A DNA stretch of 5,720 nt from Acidobacteria bacterium AH-259-L09 (lineage in GTDB: Bacteria > Acidobacteriota > UBA6911 > RPQK01): NCBI GenBank assembly GCA_027717875.1, contig JALLOL010000168.1, forward strand, positions 1 to 5,720. The letters run 5' to 3'. A program made the position numbers and the translations under genes. The notes beneath the pieces are model-generated. The model saw only the letters and a program-made list of their open reading frames with translations. It ran no database searches and was not told where the DNA came from. Positions 5,656 through 5,720 of this stretch are shown here, piece by piece; position 1 is the first letter of the stretch, and every line of letters begins with the position of its first letter.

Positions 5656-5720
5656 GAGCCGCGACTATCAAGGAGCGGCAGGGAACTTGACATGCTGATT
5701 TGGCTTGCCGCTCCCTCGCG
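5656..5720. repeat. Inverted pair of a GC-rich REP-like sequence, cut by the window end
   Basis: The left copy contains GCCGCGAC (5659-5666) and, after a short insert, AGGAGCGGCAGG (5671-5682). The right copy, read on the opposite strand from 5720, gives CGCGAGGGAGCGGCAAGCC. The pair forms a stem between 5672-5682 and 5704-5714 (11 pairs, one of them G-U) with a loop of about 21 bases. It lies just after the last gene and could act as a weak terminator, but there is no T-tract. The right copy runs off the window, so its full extent is unknown. It does not share the GGGGGTCA ends of the other three elements. Confidence 0.5.

Noticed and set aside
5692..5720. Possible start of a further gene (ATG at 5692, open to the window end)
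   Set aside because: Only nine codons are visible, and they are written by the right arm of the GC-rich inverted repeat, so there is no support for coding.

Overview
This window is a compact bacterial chromosomal segment carrying five protein genes and four short repeat or palindromic elements in the gaps. By eye the GC content is a little above 50%. The exported SurE and the polytopic membrane proteins suggest a Gram-negative-type cell. The fused membrane/spermidine-synthase-like protein, together with short GGGGTCA-ended intergenic palindromes, fits an environmental lineage such as Acidobacteriota or a similar phylum. That placement is a low-confidence inference, because nothing here is a taxonomic marker.

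Layout from left to right. (1) 14-2251, plus strand: a 745-residue fusion of a many-pass membrane domain and a spermidine-synthase-like Rossmann domain. (2) 2236-2299: a near-perfect palindrome that contains the stop codons of this gene and of the convergent surE. (3) 2284-3132, minus strand: surE, a 5'-nucleotidase with an N-terminal signal peptide. (4) 3133-3241: a gap holding a second GGGGGTCA-bearing inverted repeat with an internal octamer array. (5) 3242-4123, minus strand: an alpha/beta hydrolase of the C-C-hydrolase (MhpC/BphD-like) type, probably co-transcribed with surE. (6) 4124-4160: a 37-bp divergent promoter gap with a perfect TATAAT. (7) 4161-4712, plus strand: a small di-iron fatty acid hydroxylase. 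(8) 4713-4786: a third GGGGGTCA-ended element filling almost the whole gap. (9) 4787-5632, plus strand: a membrane-anchored alpha/beta hydrolase of the ABHD13/Bem46 type. (10) 5633-5720: an inverted pair of a different GC-rich repeat, cut by the window end.

The genes do not form a recognisable named pathway. Three of the five (the fatty acid hydroxylase and the two alpha/beta hydrolases) could act on lipids or other small esters, but that link is inference. The most unusual content lies in the gaps. The ten-base string AAGGGGGTCA appears once in each of three intergenic gaps, always as part of an inverted repeat but with unrelated interiors. In the convergent gap the element writes the last codons of both neighbouring genes. 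This looks like a family of end-defined, non-autonomous mobile or REP/REPIN-like elements. No transposase gene is present in the window.
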